Origin: Citricoccus sp. K5 | GTDB taxonomy: Bacteria; Actinomycetota; Actinomycetes; Actinomycetales; Micrococcaceae | Reading direction: 5' to 3' | Length of the DNA stretch: 64,000 bases | Assembly (NCBI RefSeq): GCF_902506195.1 | Contig: NZ_LR732817.1 | Location: forward strand, 3,253,407-3,317,406 | Shown: one piece after another, positions 31,937 to 40,941 of the stretch | How positions within the stretch are numbered: the stretch's first letter is position 1 | Layout of the letters: every line of letters begins with the position of its first letter | Program-made: the position numbers and the translations under genes | Notes under the pieces: generated by a model | What the model was told of the DNA's origin: nothing | What the model saw: only the letters and a program-made list of their open reading frames with translations | Database searches by the model: none

Positions 31937-33832
31937 ATGCTGTTTCACCACAACGGGTACGTGTCCGGGGACCCGCGGGTCCAGCCCGCCGCCGGCGTGG
32001 GCGTGGACCGTTCCCCCGAGCTGCCCGAGACCATGGACGTCCTGGTGGTCGGCGCAGGACCGGCCGGCATGACCGCCACCGCCCAGCTGGCCAGCTTCCC
32101 CGAGGTCATGACGTGCCTCGTCGACCGCCGTCCGGAGCGGCTGGGGATCGGCCAGGCCGACGGCATCCAGGCCCGGAGCGTCGAGACGTTCCAGGCCTTC
32201 GGGTTCGCCGAGGAGATCGTCGCGGAGGCGTACCACCTGACCGAGATGAACTTCTGGAAGCCGGATCCCCAGGAGAGCGGCCACATCATCCGCACCGCAC
32301 GGGCCGTGGACGACCCGGCCGGGGTCAGCGAGTTCCCGCACCTGATCGTCAACCAGGCCCGGGTGCTGGACTACTTCGCCCGCTTCGCCCGTCACGCGCC
32401 GTCCCGCACGGAGCCCTACTGGGGGTGGGAGTTCGTGTCCCTCGAGGTGGGCGAGGGCGAGTACCCGGTGACCGTCACCCTGAAGCGCACCGGTGAGACG
32501 GCTCAGTCCGGGGTGAACCCGGGCGAGACCCGGACCATCCGCACCAAGTACGTCGTCGGCGGGGACGGTGCCCACTCGAAGGTCCGCCGGGACATCGGCG
32601 CGCAGCACGTCGGTGCCGTGTCCTACCACGCCTGGGGCGTCATGGACGTCATCGCGGAGACCGACTTCCCGGACATCCGCACCAAGTGCGCCATCCAGTC
32701 CGAACACGGCTCGATCCTGCACATCCCGCGCGAGGGCGGCTTCCTATTCCGGATGTACGTGGACCTGGGTGAGGTGGACCAGCACGACGCGGGCGCCGTG
32801 CGCAAGACCCCGATCGAGTCGATCATCGCCCAGGCCAACCAGATCGTCTCGCCCTACACGGTGGACGTGAAGGACGTGGCGTGGTGGAGCGTCTACGAGG
32901 TGGGCCACCGGGTGACGGACCGGTTCGACGATGTCCAGGCCGAGGACGTCGGCCAGCGTCACCCCCACGTGTTCATCGCCGGGGACGCCTGTCACACCCA
33001 CTCGGCGAAGGCCGGTCAGGGCATGAACGTCTCCATTCAGGACGCGTTCAACCTCGGCTGGAAGCTGGGCCACGTGCTGACCGGGCTCAGCCCGGAGTCG
33101 CTGCTGTCCACCTACTCGGCCGAGCGGCAGCCGGTGGCCCAGAAGCTGATCGACTTCGACCGCGAGTGGTCCTCGATGATGGCCGCCAAGCCGGAGGAGC
33201 TGGAGAGCGCCACCGCGCTGGAGGACTTCTACCAGAAGACCGCGGAGTTCCCGGCCGGCTTCATGACGGAGTACCCGGCCGGGCTGCTCGTGGCCGACGC
33301 CACCCACCAGGCGCTAGCCAGCGGGTTCCCTCTCGGCAAGCGCTTCAAGGCGCATCCGGCCAAGCGTGTCTCCGACACCACTCCGCACCGCTTCGGTCAT
33401 CAGCACACGGCGGACGGGCGCTGGCGGATCTACGCCTTCGCCGATGCCGCCGTGTCCTCCGCCCAGGACTCGGCCCTGCGGACCTGGGCCGAATGGCTGG
33501 ACTCCGAGGACTCCCCGGTCCGTCGCTTCACCCCCGCGGGCCGGGACCTGGACGCGCTGTTCGACGTCCAGGTGGTCTACCAGCAGCCCCACGAGGAGGT
33601 GGAGCTGATGAAGACGCCCTCGATCTTCCGTCCGCAGGTCGGCCGGTTCCAGGTCTCCAACCTCAACAAGGTCTGGGGCGTGGGTCCGGAGGACGACTTC
33701 TTCGAGGCACGCGGCCTGAGCCGCGACGGCGTGATCGTGGTGGTCCGGCCGGACCAGTACGTGGCCGCCGTGCTGCCGCTGACCGCCACGGACGAGCTCA
33801 CGGACTTCTTCGAGCCGATCTTCACCCCGTGA
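31937..33832 (+). CDS. Single-component FAD aromatic hydroxylase (MobA / phenol 2-monooxygenase-like)
   Basis: 631 residues with GAGGAG five bases before the ATG. FAD motifs are DVLVVGAGPAGMTA (about 34-47) and HVFIAGDACHTHSAKAGQGM (about 348-367); a thioredoxin-fold C-terminal domain follows, as in phenol hydroxylase and 3-hydroxybenzoate 4-hydroxylase (MobA). NAD(P)H-dependent ortho-hydroxylation of a phenol is expected. Co-location with the homoprotocatechuate genes and absence of HpaBC suggest it makes homoprotocatechuate from 3- or 4-hydroxyphenylacetate. MobA-type regiochemistry (para to the acid chain) favours the 3-isomer; this is inference. Confidence 0.85.
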   Translation: MLFHHNGYVSGDPRVQPAAGVGVDRSPELPETMDVLVVGAGPAGMTATAQLASFPEVMTCLVDRRPERLGIGQADGIQARSVETFQAFGFAEEIVAEAYHLTEMNFWKPDPQESGHIIRTARAVDDPAGVSEFPHLIVNQARVLDYFARFARHAPSRTEPYWGWEFVSLEVGEGEYPVTVTLKRTGETAQSGVNPGETRTIRTKYVVGGDGAHSKVRRDIGAQHVGAVSYHAWGVMDVIAETDFPDIRTKCAIQSEHGSILHIPREGGFLFRMYVDLGEVDQHDAGAVRKTPIESIIAQANQIVSPYTVDVKDVAWWSVYEVGHRVTDRFDDVQAEDVGQRHPHVFIAGDACHTHSAKAGQGMNVSIQDAFNLGWKLGHVLTGLSPESLLSTYSAERQPVAQKLIDFDREWSSMMAAKPEELESATALEDFYQKTAEFPAGFMTEYPAGLLVADATHQALASGFPLGKRFKAHPAKRVSDTTPHRFGHQHTADGRWRIYAFADAAVSSAQDSALRTWAEWLDSEDSPVRRFTPAGRDLDALFDVQVVYQQPHEEVELMKTPSIFRPQVGRFQVSNLNKVWGVGPEDDFFEARGLSRDGVIVVVRPDQYVAAVLPLTATDELTDFFEPIFTP

Positions 33833-33889
33833 CCCCGACCTGCCCCGGCAGCCCCGCACATCTTCTCAGCACCACCCAACGAGGTACCC

Positions 33890-35272
33890 ATGACTGAAAC
33901 CCGACACTCCGACCGGGCCAACCAACGCCGCGTCGCTGCCGCCACCCTGGTCGGCACCACCGTGGAGTGGTATGACTTCTTCATCTACGCCACCATGGCC
34001 GGCCTGGTCTTCTCCCAGCTGTTCTTCGAGCCGGCGGGGGAGTCAATCGGCCTGCTGCTGTCCTTCGCGTCAGTGGGCATCTCCTTCCTGTTCCGCCCGC
34101 TCGGGGCGTTCCTGGCAGGCCACTACGGGGACAAGCTGGGCCGCCGCGTCATCCTGGTGGTCACGCTCATCATGATGGGCGGGGCCACCACCCTGATCGG
34201 CCTGTTGCCGACCTATGCGTCTGCCGGGGTCATCGCTCCGATCATGCTGATCCTGCTTCGCGTGCTCCAGGGCGTCTCCGCCGGGGGCGAGTGGGGTGGC
34301 GCGGCGCTGATGGCCGTGGAACACGCTCCGGCGAAGCGCCGCGGACTGGCCGGCTCCATGCCCCAGCTGGGGGTGCCCCTGGGCCTGCTGCTGGCCACCG
34401 GGGTGACCGCACTGATGACCGGCGTGATCTCTCCCGGGGAGCAGTTCCTCGAGTGGGGCTGGCGGATTCCCTTCATCGCCTCCGTGGTGCTGATCGGCGT
34501 CGGGTACTTCGTCCGGATGGCCGTGGACGAGTCCCCGGTGTTCAAGGAGATGGCCGAGAAGAAGGAGCAGACGAGTGTCCCGATCGTGGAACTGTTCCGC
34601 AAGTACTGGCACCTGGTGCTCCTGGCCTCGCTGATCTTCGTGGGCAACAACTCGGTGGGCTACATGTCCACGGGCGGTTTCATCCCTTCCTACGCCACCT
34701 CGGACGACATCGGGTTGGACAACACCGACGTGCTGATCGCCATGACGTTCGCCGCCGCGGTGTGGTTGCTCTCCACCCTCGGAGCCGGAATCCTCTCGGA
34801 CTACATCGGGCGGAAACGGACGTATCAGCTCGGTTATGTCTGGCTGATCCTGGCGGTCTGGCCCCTGTTCCTGCTCATCGACACCGGCAGCCTGGCCAAC
34901 CTCTACCTCGGCCTCGGTATCATCTGCATCGGCACCGGGCTGACCTATGGGCCGCAGGCCGCCCTCTACTCAGAGCTGTTCCCCGCCTCCATCCGGTTCT
35001 CCGGGGTGTCCATCTCCTATGCGATCGGGGCCATCCTGGGCGGGGCGTTCGCGCCCATGATCGCCCAGGCCCTCCTGGACGCCACAGGATCCTCCGGGGC
35101 CATCGCCGTCTACCTCATCGGGATGTGCGTGGTGGCGCTGATCGCCGTGAGCCTGGTCCGGGACCGCTCCGGGATCGACCTCTCCATCCACAACCAGGCC
35201 GAGCAGGAGGTCGGGAGCACGGTGTTCGATCAGCGTCCCGTGCCGGCGGCCCGAGAGATGTCCTCGCACTAG
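33890..35272 (+). CDS. MHS-family aromatic-acid / metabolite:H+ symporter
   Basis: 460 residues, 12 membrane segments, major facilitator superfamily, metabolite:H+ symporter branch. TTVEWYDFFIYATMAGLVF in helix 1 and FRPLGAFLAGHYGDKLGRR (loop 2-3) are hallmark segments of the branch that includes shikimate, dicarboxylate and aromatic-acid carriers. It begins 57 bp after the hydroxylase and ends the operon, so it is the probable uptake system for the hydroxyphenylacetate. It converges with copA, 60 bp away. Confidence 0.88.
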   Translation: MTETRHSDRANQRRVAAATLVGTTVEWYDFFIYATMAGLVFSQLFFEPAGESIGLLLSFASVGISFLFRPLGAFLAGHYGDKLGRRVILVVTLIMMGGATTLIGLLPTYASAGVIAPIMLILLRVLQGVSAGGEWGGAALMAVEHAPAKRRGLAGSMPQLGVPLGLLLATGVTALMTGVISPGEQFLEWGWRIPFIASVVLIGVGYFVRMAVDESPVFKEMAEKKEQTSVPIVELFRKYWHLVLLASLIFVGNNSVGYMSTGGFIPSYATSDDIGLDNTDVLIAMTFAAAVWLLSTLGAGILSDYIGRKRTYQLGYVWLILAVWPLFLLIDTGSLANLYLGLGIICIGTGLTYGPQAALYSELFPASIRFSGVSISYAIGAILGGAFAPMIAQALLDATGSSGAIAVYLIGMCVVALIAVSLVRDRSGIDLSIHNQAEQEVGSTVFDQRPVPAAREMSSH

Positions 35273-35332
35273 GGTTGCCCGGGAGGCGGGTGGTCAGCGC
35301 CGGTCAACGGGTGGTGAGCGCGGTCAGTGCGG

Positions 35333-37708
35333 TCAGCGCCCGAACCGCGTCAGCCGCAGCGAGTTGGCCACCACCAGCACCGAGCTCAGGGCCATGGCCG
35401 CGCCGGCCAGCATCGGGTTGAGCAGTCCGGCGGCTGCCACCGGGATGCCGATCGTGTTGTAGGCGAAGGCCCAGAACAGGTTCGACTTGATGATGCCCAG
35501 CGTCTTCCGGCTGAGCTGCACGGACTGGACCACCTGGCCCAGGGACGAACCCATCACGGTGATGTCGGCGGCCTCCCGGGCCACATCCGTGCCGGAGCCC
35601 ATGGCGATCCCGAGGTCGGCCTGGGCCAGGGCGGGAGCGTCGTTCACGCCGTCGCCCACCATGGCCACCACGCGGCCGGCCTCCTGCAGCTCGATCACCT
35701 TGGCCACCTTGTCCTCGGGGCGCACCCCGGCGAACACATCCCCCGCGGAGATCCCGACGGCGGCCGCCACCTGAGCGGCGACCTGCGCGTTGTCCCCGGT
35801 CAGGAGGATGGGACGCAGGTCCAGGCGCTTGAACTCGGCGATCGCCGGCGCCGAGGACTCCTTGATGGTGTCCTGCAGGGAGATGATCCCGGCGACCTGA
35901 CCGTCCACGGAGACCCAGATCGCGGTGGCGCCGGCGGCCTCGGCGTCAGCGAGCTGCTGCTCCTCAGCGGCGGTCAGGGCGCCGGAGTCCAACTCGGTGG
36001 AGATGTAGCTGGACCGCCCGGCGGCCACGGTGTGGGCCTGGACCGTTCCGCGCACGCCGCCGCCGGGGGCCGACTCGAAGCCGTCCACCTCGGGGACCGT
36101 GCCGCCGTCCGCCTCCCGGGCGGCCGCCGTGATCGCGGCGGCGATGGGGTGCTCGGAGTGCGACTCGACGGCCCCGGCCAAGCGCAGGACCTGATCGGCG
36201 TCGTGGCGGTTGAGGGGCGTGACGGAGCTGACGGCGAGGTCGCCGGCCGTCACGGTACCGGTCTTGTCCAGCACGATCGTGTCCACGGTGCGGGTGTCCT
36301 CAAGGACCCCCGGGCCGCGGATGAGGATGCCCAGCTGGGAGGCCCGGCCGGTGCCGGCCAGCAGACCGACGGGAGTGGCCAGGCCCAGCGCGCAGGGGCA
36401 GGCGATGACCAGGACGGCGACGGCGGCGCGGAAGGCCGCGTGCAGGTCACCCGAGAAGACGAGCCAGAGGGCGAAGGTGATCACGGCGATCACGAGCACG
36501 ATCGGCACGAAGACCGCGGAGATGCGGTCCGCCAGCCGGGCGATCGGTGCCTTTCCCGTCTGGGCATCGGAGACGAGCCGGCCCATCTGGGCGAGGGTGG
36601 TGTCCGAGCCGGTCCGGGTGGCGCGGACCAGCAGCCGTCCCGAGGTGTTGACGGTGGCCCCGGTGACGGTGTCCTCCGGGCCGACCTCCTCGGGGACCGA
36701 TTCACCGGTGATCAGCGAGGTGTCCACGGCGGAATGGCCGGAGACCACGTAGCCGTCCGTGGCGACCTTCTCGCCCGGGCGGACCACGAACTCGTCACCG
36801 GGCACCAGCTGGGCCGCCGGAACGGTGACCTCCACGCCGTCGCGCAGCACCGTGGCGGTCTTGGCGCCGAGATCCAGCAGCGACTTCAGGGCATGGCCGG
36901 CCCGCTTCTTGGCGCGCGCCTCCAACCAACGGCCGAGGAGCAGGAACGTGGTGACCACGCCGGCGGTCTCGAAGTACAGCTGGTGATCAGCCATGCTGGC
37001 CATGCCACCACCGGCCATGGCCGCGCCAGCGTGGGCGGTCATGGCCGGGTCCAGCAGGAGTTCGGCCGTGGAGAAGCCCCAGGCGGCGAGCACGCCGATC
37101 GAGACGAGGGTGTCCATGGTGGAGGATCCGTGGCGGGCGGCCTTGAAGGCGGCGGTGTGGAACGGCCAGGCCGCCCAGAAGGTCACCGGTGTGGCCAGGG
37201 CGAGGGCCACCCAGCCCCAGTGGGGGAACTGCAGGGCAGGCACCATGGAGATCAGGAAGAGCGGGATGGTGAGCACGGCGGCCCCGATGAGCCGGGGCTT
37301 GATCACGTCGCCCGAGGGGCCGTGGTTCAGATGGTCTTCGTGTCCCTCGTGCCCGTCAGGTCCGTGGTTGCCGTGGTCGCCGTCGCTCGGCTCCGCGCCG
37401 TGGCCGGGCACAGGGTGACCAGAGCCCGTGACGGTGGTGGAGGTGTGGTCATGTGGTGCGCGGTGGATCGAGGCCGAGTAGCCGGCCCGATCAACGGCGG
37501 CGATGATCTCCTCGTCGGTGACGGACGGAGGAACAGCGACGGCGGCGGACTCGAGCGGCAGGTTGACCGTGGCGGTGACGCCGTCGAGCTTGCCGAGCTT
37601 GCGCTCCACCCGTCCGACGCACGAGGCGCACGTCATGCCGGTGATATCCAGATCCACCCGGCGAGTTCCGCTGCCCTCGGCGGCTGCGCTCTTCACTGTC
37701 TCGCTCAT
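35333..37708 (-). CDS. copA: Copper-exporting P1B-type ATPase
   Basis: 791 residues. An N-terminal heavy-metal-associated domain has GMTCASC (C27, C30), followed by a histidine-rich linker (about 95-130). The transport CPC motif is at 437-439, the phosphorylated aspartate D481 in DKTGT, the ATP-binding SEHP motif follows and the hinge is VGDGVNDAPAL. These define a Cu(I)-exporting ATPase in the membrane. It lies 93 bp after copZ and belongs to the csoR-copZ-copA unit controlled by CsoR. Confidence 0.95.
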   Translation of the reverse strand: MSETVKSAAAEGSGTRRVDLDITGMTCASCVGRVERKLGKLDGVTATVNLPLESAAVAVPPSVTDEEIIAAVDRAGYSASIHRAPHDHTSTTVTGSGHPVPGHGAEPSDGDHGNHGPDGHEGHEDHLNHGPSGDVIKPRLIGAAVLTIPLFLISMVPALQFPHWGWVALALATPVTFWAAWPFHTAAFKAARHGSSTMDTLVSIGVLAAWGFSTAELLLDPAMTAHAGAAMAGGGMASMADHQLYFETAGVVTTFLLLGRWLEARAKKRAGHALKSLLDLGAKTATVLRDGVEVTVPAAQLVPGDEFVVRPGEKVATDGYVVSGHSAVDTSLITGESVPEEVGPEDTVTGATVNTSGRLLVRATRTGSDTTLAQMGRLVSDAQTGKAPIARLADRISAVFVPIVLVIAVITFALWLVFSGDLHAAFRAAVAVLVIACPCALGLATPVGLLAGTGRASQLGILIRGPGVLEDTRTVDTIVLDKTGTVTAGDLAVSSVTPLNRHDADQVLRLAGAVESHSEHPIAAAITAAAREADGGTVPEVDGFESAPGGGVRGTVQAHTVAAGRSSYISTELDSGALTAAEEQQLADAEAAGATAIWVSVDGQVAGIISLQDTIKESSAPAIAEFKRLDLRPILLTGDNAQVAAQVAAAVGISAGDVFAGVRPEDKVAKVIELQEAGRVVAMVGDGVNDAPALAQADLGIAMGSGTDVAREAADITVMGSSLGQVVQSVQLSRKTLGIIKSNLFWAFAYNTIGIPVAAAGLLNPMLAGAAMALSSVLVVANSLRLTRFGR

Positions 37709-37801
37709 GGCAATCTCTCCTGTCCATCTGGTGTTTCCGACGGGCCGTTGCCGGCCATCGCTGGCTGCTGCCGGCCGACGCTCGGGCCGGATCAGGACCG
37801 A

Positions 37802-38038
37802 TCAGGCCAGGTCGAGCCCGGGGGTGGCCACGGCGTAGCCGGCCTCTTCGACGGCGGCCTTTAGGTCCTCAGGGGCCGGGGCGCGTCCCTCGGTGGCGAC
37901 GGTGGCGATGGACGTTCCTCCGGCCACGAGGGTGACGTCGACGCCGGTGACACCCGGCAGTTCCTGGAGTTCCTCGGTGACGCTCGCAACGCAGTGGTTG
38001 CAGGTCATGCCGTTGATCTTGATGTCGGTGGTGGTCAT
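37802..38038 (-). CDS. copZ: Copper chaperone CopZ
   Basis: 78 residues, a single HMA ferredoxin-like domain with GMTCNHC (C13, C16) that binds Cu(I) and hands it to CopA or CsoR. The start at 38038 has GGAGG six bases upstream. It sits between csoR and copA on the same strand. Length and motif match the family. Confidence 0.93.
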   Translation of the reverse strand: MTTTDIKINGMTCNHCVASVTEELQELPGVTGVDVTLVAGGTSIATVATEGRAPAPEDLKAAVEEAGYAVATPGLDLA

Positions 38039-38090
38039 GGTGATCCTCCGTGGGTGGTGATGTCGTGTGGTGGGGCCGGCGGCGAGCCGG

Positions 38091-38474
38091 TCAGCGCATG
38101 AGCCGGGCGATGGCGGCGGTGGCCTCGGCGACCTTGGCCTGCACGGCCTCGTCATTGCCGGTGTCCCGGGCCTCGCGGGCGGCATCGGCCACGCAGTGAC
38201 CCATGTGGTCCTCGAGCAGGCCGAGGCTGACGGCATGCAGGGCCTTGGTGGCGGCGGCGACCTGGGTCAGGATGTCGATGCAGTACTTGTCCTCGTCCAC
38301 CATCTTGGAGATGCCACGGACCTGTCCCTCGATACGGCGCAGCCGCTTGAGGTAGGCGTCCTTGCTGGGGCTGTATCCGTGGTGCGCCCCGTCTGCAGCG
38401 TCCGTGCCTGTGTCGACTGACGACTGGGCGTCCGGGCCAGAGGCGCTGTGAGGGTCCGTGATGTCAGTGCTCAT
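38091..38474 (-). CDS. csoR: Copper-sensing repressor CsoR
   Basis: 127 residues. The Cu(I) ligands C65 (KYCIDIL), H90 (LLEDH) and C94 (MGHC) keep the Cys-25-His-4-Cys spacing of CsoR. A 30-residue disordered N-terminus precedes the helical core (YLKRLRRIEGQVRGISKM). Apo-CsoR represses; copper releases it. Two GGGGTAT-type operators lie just upstream of its own start, so it controls itself with copZ and copA. Confidence 0.94.
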   Translation of the reverse strand: MSTDITDPHSASGPDAQSSVDTGTDAADGAHHGYSPSKDAYLKRLRRIEGQVRGISKMVDEDKYCIDILTQVAAATKALHAVSLGLLEDHMGHCVADAAREARDTGNDEAVQAKVAEATAAIARLMR

Positions 38475-38485
38475 GACTCGAAGAT

Positions 38486-38526
38486 ATACCCCATAGGGGT
38501 ATCGGCGCAAGTACCCCCACGGGGTA
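38486..38526 (-). promoter_or_regulatory. Tandem CsoR operators
   Basis: ATACCCC-ATA-GGGGTAT (38486-38502) and TACCCC-CAC-GGGGTA (38512-38526) are inverted repeats of CsoR-box type. Their centres are 25 bp apart, immediately upstream of csoR. Confidence 0.9.
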
Positions 38527-38609
38527 TCAAGTGCGGTTCGTCCACAGTCGCGGCGGCTCGTGACGACTGGCGCCGCGGCCGGTGTGATCGCTGGCCTTTC
38601 TGGCGCGGG

Positions 38610-39536
38610 TCAGGAGTGCAGGTGCCCTTCCTGGTCTCGGTGGCCCGGTGGCTCCAGTTGGAACGTGCTGTGGTCCACGGGGAGGGCGAAGTGTTCGGCC
38701 ACGCAGTCCTGCAGTGACCTCAGGATCTCCATGGTGTGGCCGTCCCCGAAACAGCCGTGCTCCACCACCACGTGGGCCGTGAGCACGGGGGTCCCGGTAT
38801 CGATCCGGGAGACGTGCAGGTCGTGGACCTCGAGCACGTGGGGTTGTCCGAGCAGGTGCGTCCGGATCTCCGTGAGGTCCAACTCCCGTGGAACGGACTC
38901 GAGCAGGACGCTGCCGGCCTCCCGCAGGATCACCAACGCGCGCGGAAGGATGAGCGCGGCGATGACCATTCCGGCCAGGGCGTCCGCACGGGTCCAGCCG
39001 GTCGTCGCGACGACCACGGCACTGACGATGACAGCGACCGAGCCGAGGGCATCATTGACGACCTCCAGGAAGGCAGCCCTCAGGTTCAGCGACCCATCTC
39101 GCCCGCCGGCCAGGACGGCGAGGGCCACCAGGTTGCCGGCCAGGCCAATGATGCCGAAGGCCAATAGCCCGTCGGCGTCAACCTCGGCCGGCTCGGCGAG
39201 GCGCCGGAGGCCCTCGAAGAGCGCATAGATGCCGACGGCGAGCAGCACCGTTGCCTGGGCGCCGGCGGCCAGCACCTCGGTGCGGAGCAGCCCCCAGGTG
39301 CGGCGGTCGGTGGGCGGACGCAGCATCAGGTTGGCCGCGATGAGCGCGACCAGGAGGCCGCCGGCGTCGGTGAGCATGTGGCCGGCATCCACGAGCAGGG
39401 CCAGGCTCCCGGTCAGCCAGGCGCCGATCACCTCGGCGACGAGGATGCTGGCGGTGATGCCGAAGGCGATCGCGAGTCGGCTCCGAGAGGACCCGGCACC
39501 GTGCTGGTGGCCGGGTCCGTGCGTCGAGTCAGTCAT
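38610..39536 (-). CDS. Cation diffusion facilitator (Zn/Co/Cd exporter)
   Basis: 308 residues, six membrane segments and a C-terminal cytosolic domain. The first metal motif is VDAGHMLTDAG (H-x3-D). In the second, the usual H-x3-D of helix 5 reads EVVNDALGS, so a glutamate replaces the histidine, which may alter metal preference. The N-terminus has a short His/Gly stretch (HGPGHQHGAG). The start at 39536 has TATCAT six bases upstream and no Shine-Dalgarno, so it is probably leaderless. It lies next to, but is likely separate from, the copper genes. Confidence 0.88.
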   Translation of the reverse strand: MTDSTHGPGHQHGAGSSRSRLAIAFGITASILVAEVIGAWLTGSLALLVDAGHMLTDAGGLLVALIAANLMLRPPTDRRTWGLLRTEVLAAGAQATVLLAVGIYALFEGLRRLAEPAEVDADGLLAFGIIGLAGNLVALAVLAGGRDGSLNLRAAFLEVVNDALGSVAVIVSAVVVATTGWTRADALAGMVIAALILPRALVILREAGSVLLESVPRELDLTEIRTHLLGQPHVLEVHDLHVSRIDTGTPVLTAHVVVEHGCFGDGHTMEILRSLQDCVAEHFALPVDHSTFQLEPPGHRDQEGHLHS

Positions 39537-39640
39537 GCCGTGATGATAGGCCGCCGGATCTCCGGCCCGGGCCACAGGCCGGTGTGGGGCCTGTGCCGTC
39601 CTGTGGGCGCAGGCGCCGGCGCGAGTGTGGGCCGGGGGTG

Positions 39641-40414
39641 TCAGGCGCTCATCTGCAGGGGCGGATGGTCGCGACGATCGGACCCAGCCGCTGTGCCGGC
39701 ACCAGTGCCGGCCCCAGCCCGGGCGGCAGTATCGACGCCGACCTCACGCATCAGATCCAGCACCCGCGTGTCGAGGTCGTCTCGCATGGCCCGGATGTCC
39801 TCGAGGGACCGTCCCACGAAATTGGGGATGTCCCACTCGCGGTAGTCCTTGCCGGGCAGCTGCTCCACCTGCTCGCCGCAGGACAGGGTGACCACGTGCT
39901 GGGCGGCGGCGTGGACATCCCCGGACAGCGGCTTGGGGTAGGCCTGGTCCAAAGGGATGCCGATCTCGGCCATGACGGCCACGGCGTCCTCATAGAGGTG
40001 GCCCACCGGCGTCAGGCCGGCGGAGCGGGCCGTGACCCGCCCCTCCGAATGCTTGAGCATCAGGGAGGCGGCCATCTGGGACCGACCGGCGTTGGCGTCA
40101 TCAATGAACAGCACGCGGGGCAGGGGTGATTCGATGATCCCCCGGGCGATCCCGATGGCGCGCAGCTGGCTGTCCGCGAAGTTGCCGGCCAGCAGGGGCA
40201 AGAAAGTCTTCACGGCCGCCCGGCGGTCCATCTCCCGGTAGGTCTCGTCCAGGATCCGGTCGACCGTGGCGCGATCGGCCACCTTGGCGTATCGCTCGTG
40301 CAGGTGGGCCGCCGTCCGTTCCAGGACGTGGCGGTCCAACTCGGGGACGGCGCCGGCGGCATCGAGTCCACGGTCATCCGGAGCCGTGTCCAAGGGGTTC
40401 TGGTGGGTGGTCAT
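39641..40414 (-). CDS. Three-helix domain plus arsenate-reductase/LMW-phosphatase fold lacking the catalytic Cys
   Basis: 257 residues. Residues about 27-90 form the three-helix bundle found ahead of some actinobacterial ArsC proteins (TAAHLHERYAKVADRATVDR to MDRRAAVKTFLPLL). Residues about 100-220 are a low-molecular-weight phosphatase domain: VLFIDDANAGRSQMAA, then LSCGEQVEQLPGKDYREWD. In active enzymes the loop begins with cysteine (C-x2-N-x-G-R-S); here GAT (40100-40102) encodes aspartate there. Only the later cysteine of ArsC remains. Classical arsenate or phosphotyrosine chemistry should be lost, so a binding or regulatory role is likely. It follows its paralogue at 40443 by 28 bp. Confidence 0.8.
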   Translation of the reverse strand: MTTHQNPLDTAPDDRGLDAAGAVPELDRHVLERTAAHLHERYAKVADRATVDRILDETYREMDRRAAVKTFLPLLAGNFADSQLRAIGIARGIIESPLPRVLFIDDANAGRSQMAASLMLKHSEGRVTARSAGLTPVGHLYEDAVAVMAEIGIPLDQAYPKPLSGDVHAAAQHVVTLSCGEQVEQLPGKDYREWDIPNFVGRSLEDIRAMRDDLDTRVLDLMREVGVDTAARAGAGTGAGTAAGSDRRDHPPLQMSA

Positions 40415-40442
40415 GGCTGCTCCTGGGTGGGAGTGTGGGGGA

Positions 40443-40844
40443 TCAGGCGGCTACTGTCATCCCGCCTGGGGTCTCGACGGTCTTGACCTCGGGAGTGCCG
40501 GCCGCGGCGGTGCGGTCAGCGATCCCGCGCAGGCGGGTCTCGGCCTGGTTCAGGGCGAGGGTGGGCAGGTAGGTCTTCAGCCGGGCCGTGCGGTCCAGTT
40601 CGCGATAGGCGGCGTGGACGGTGCGGTGGATGACGCCGCCGTCCAGGACCTGGGCAAACTTCGCCTGCAGGTCAGCGACTCCACGGGACAGCACGTGGGC
40701 ATGGACGATCTGATTGGCCCCGGTGGGCAATGCGCCGCCCATGCCGTTGCCGGTGGAGGGGGTCATCGCGCGGCGGCCGGCCGTCCGGCGAGAGCGGTTC
40801 TCGGCCTCCGTGGCCTGGTTCTCGGTCATGACATCGGTGGTCAT
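40443..40844 (-). CDS. Stand-alone three-helix-bundle protein, paralogue of the neighbouring ArsC-like N-domain
   Basis: 133 residues from ATG 40844, preceded by a perfect AGGAGGT. The central segment (about 50-110: VADLQAKFAQVLDGGVIHR to YRELDRTARLKTYLPTLALN) parallels the N-terminal helical bundle of the next gene, but no phosphatase domain follows. The first 40 residues are polar and probably disordered. It is the first gene of a two-gene unit with 39641; a hairpin and an inverted repeat lie upstream. Function unknown; metal or arsenic homeostasis is suggested only by neighbours. Confidence 0.7.
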   Translation of the reverse strand: MTTDVMTENQATEAENRSRRTAGRRAMTPSTGNGMGGALPTGANQIVHAHVLSRGVADLQAKFAQVLDGGVIHRTVHAAYRELDRTARLKTYLPTLALNQAETRLRGIADRTAAAGTPEVKTVETPGGMTVAA

Positions 40845-40865
40845 GGGCACCTCCTTCTGTGGTCC

Positions 40866-40883
40866 CGCCAACCCTTGTTGGCG
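40866..40883 (-). promoter_or_regulatory. Hairpin in the 5' leader of the three-helix-bundle gene
   Basis: CGCCAAC (40866-40872) pairs with GTTGGCG (40877-40883) around four bases, about 10 bases upstream of the Shine-Dalgarno. It may modulate translation. Confidence 0.45.
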
Positions 40884-40919
40884 AGCCCGTCTCCTTCGCT
40901 AAGTGAACAAAAGGTAAAC

Positions 40920-40941
40920 GGAGTATGAATCAGCATAGTCC
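40920..40941. promoter_or_regulatory. Inverted repeat upstream of the two-gene ArsC-like unit
   Basis: GGA-n-TATG-N6-CATA-n-TCC at 40920-40941, about 80 bases before the start at 40844 and in the region shared with the divergent membrane-protein gene. Candidate operator; the regulator is unknown. Confidence 0.45.

Noticed and set aside
35327-37864. 845-codon open frame on the plus strand opposite copA
   Set aside because: copA carries every P1B-ATPase motif on the minus strand; the plus frame is low-complexity and motif-free.
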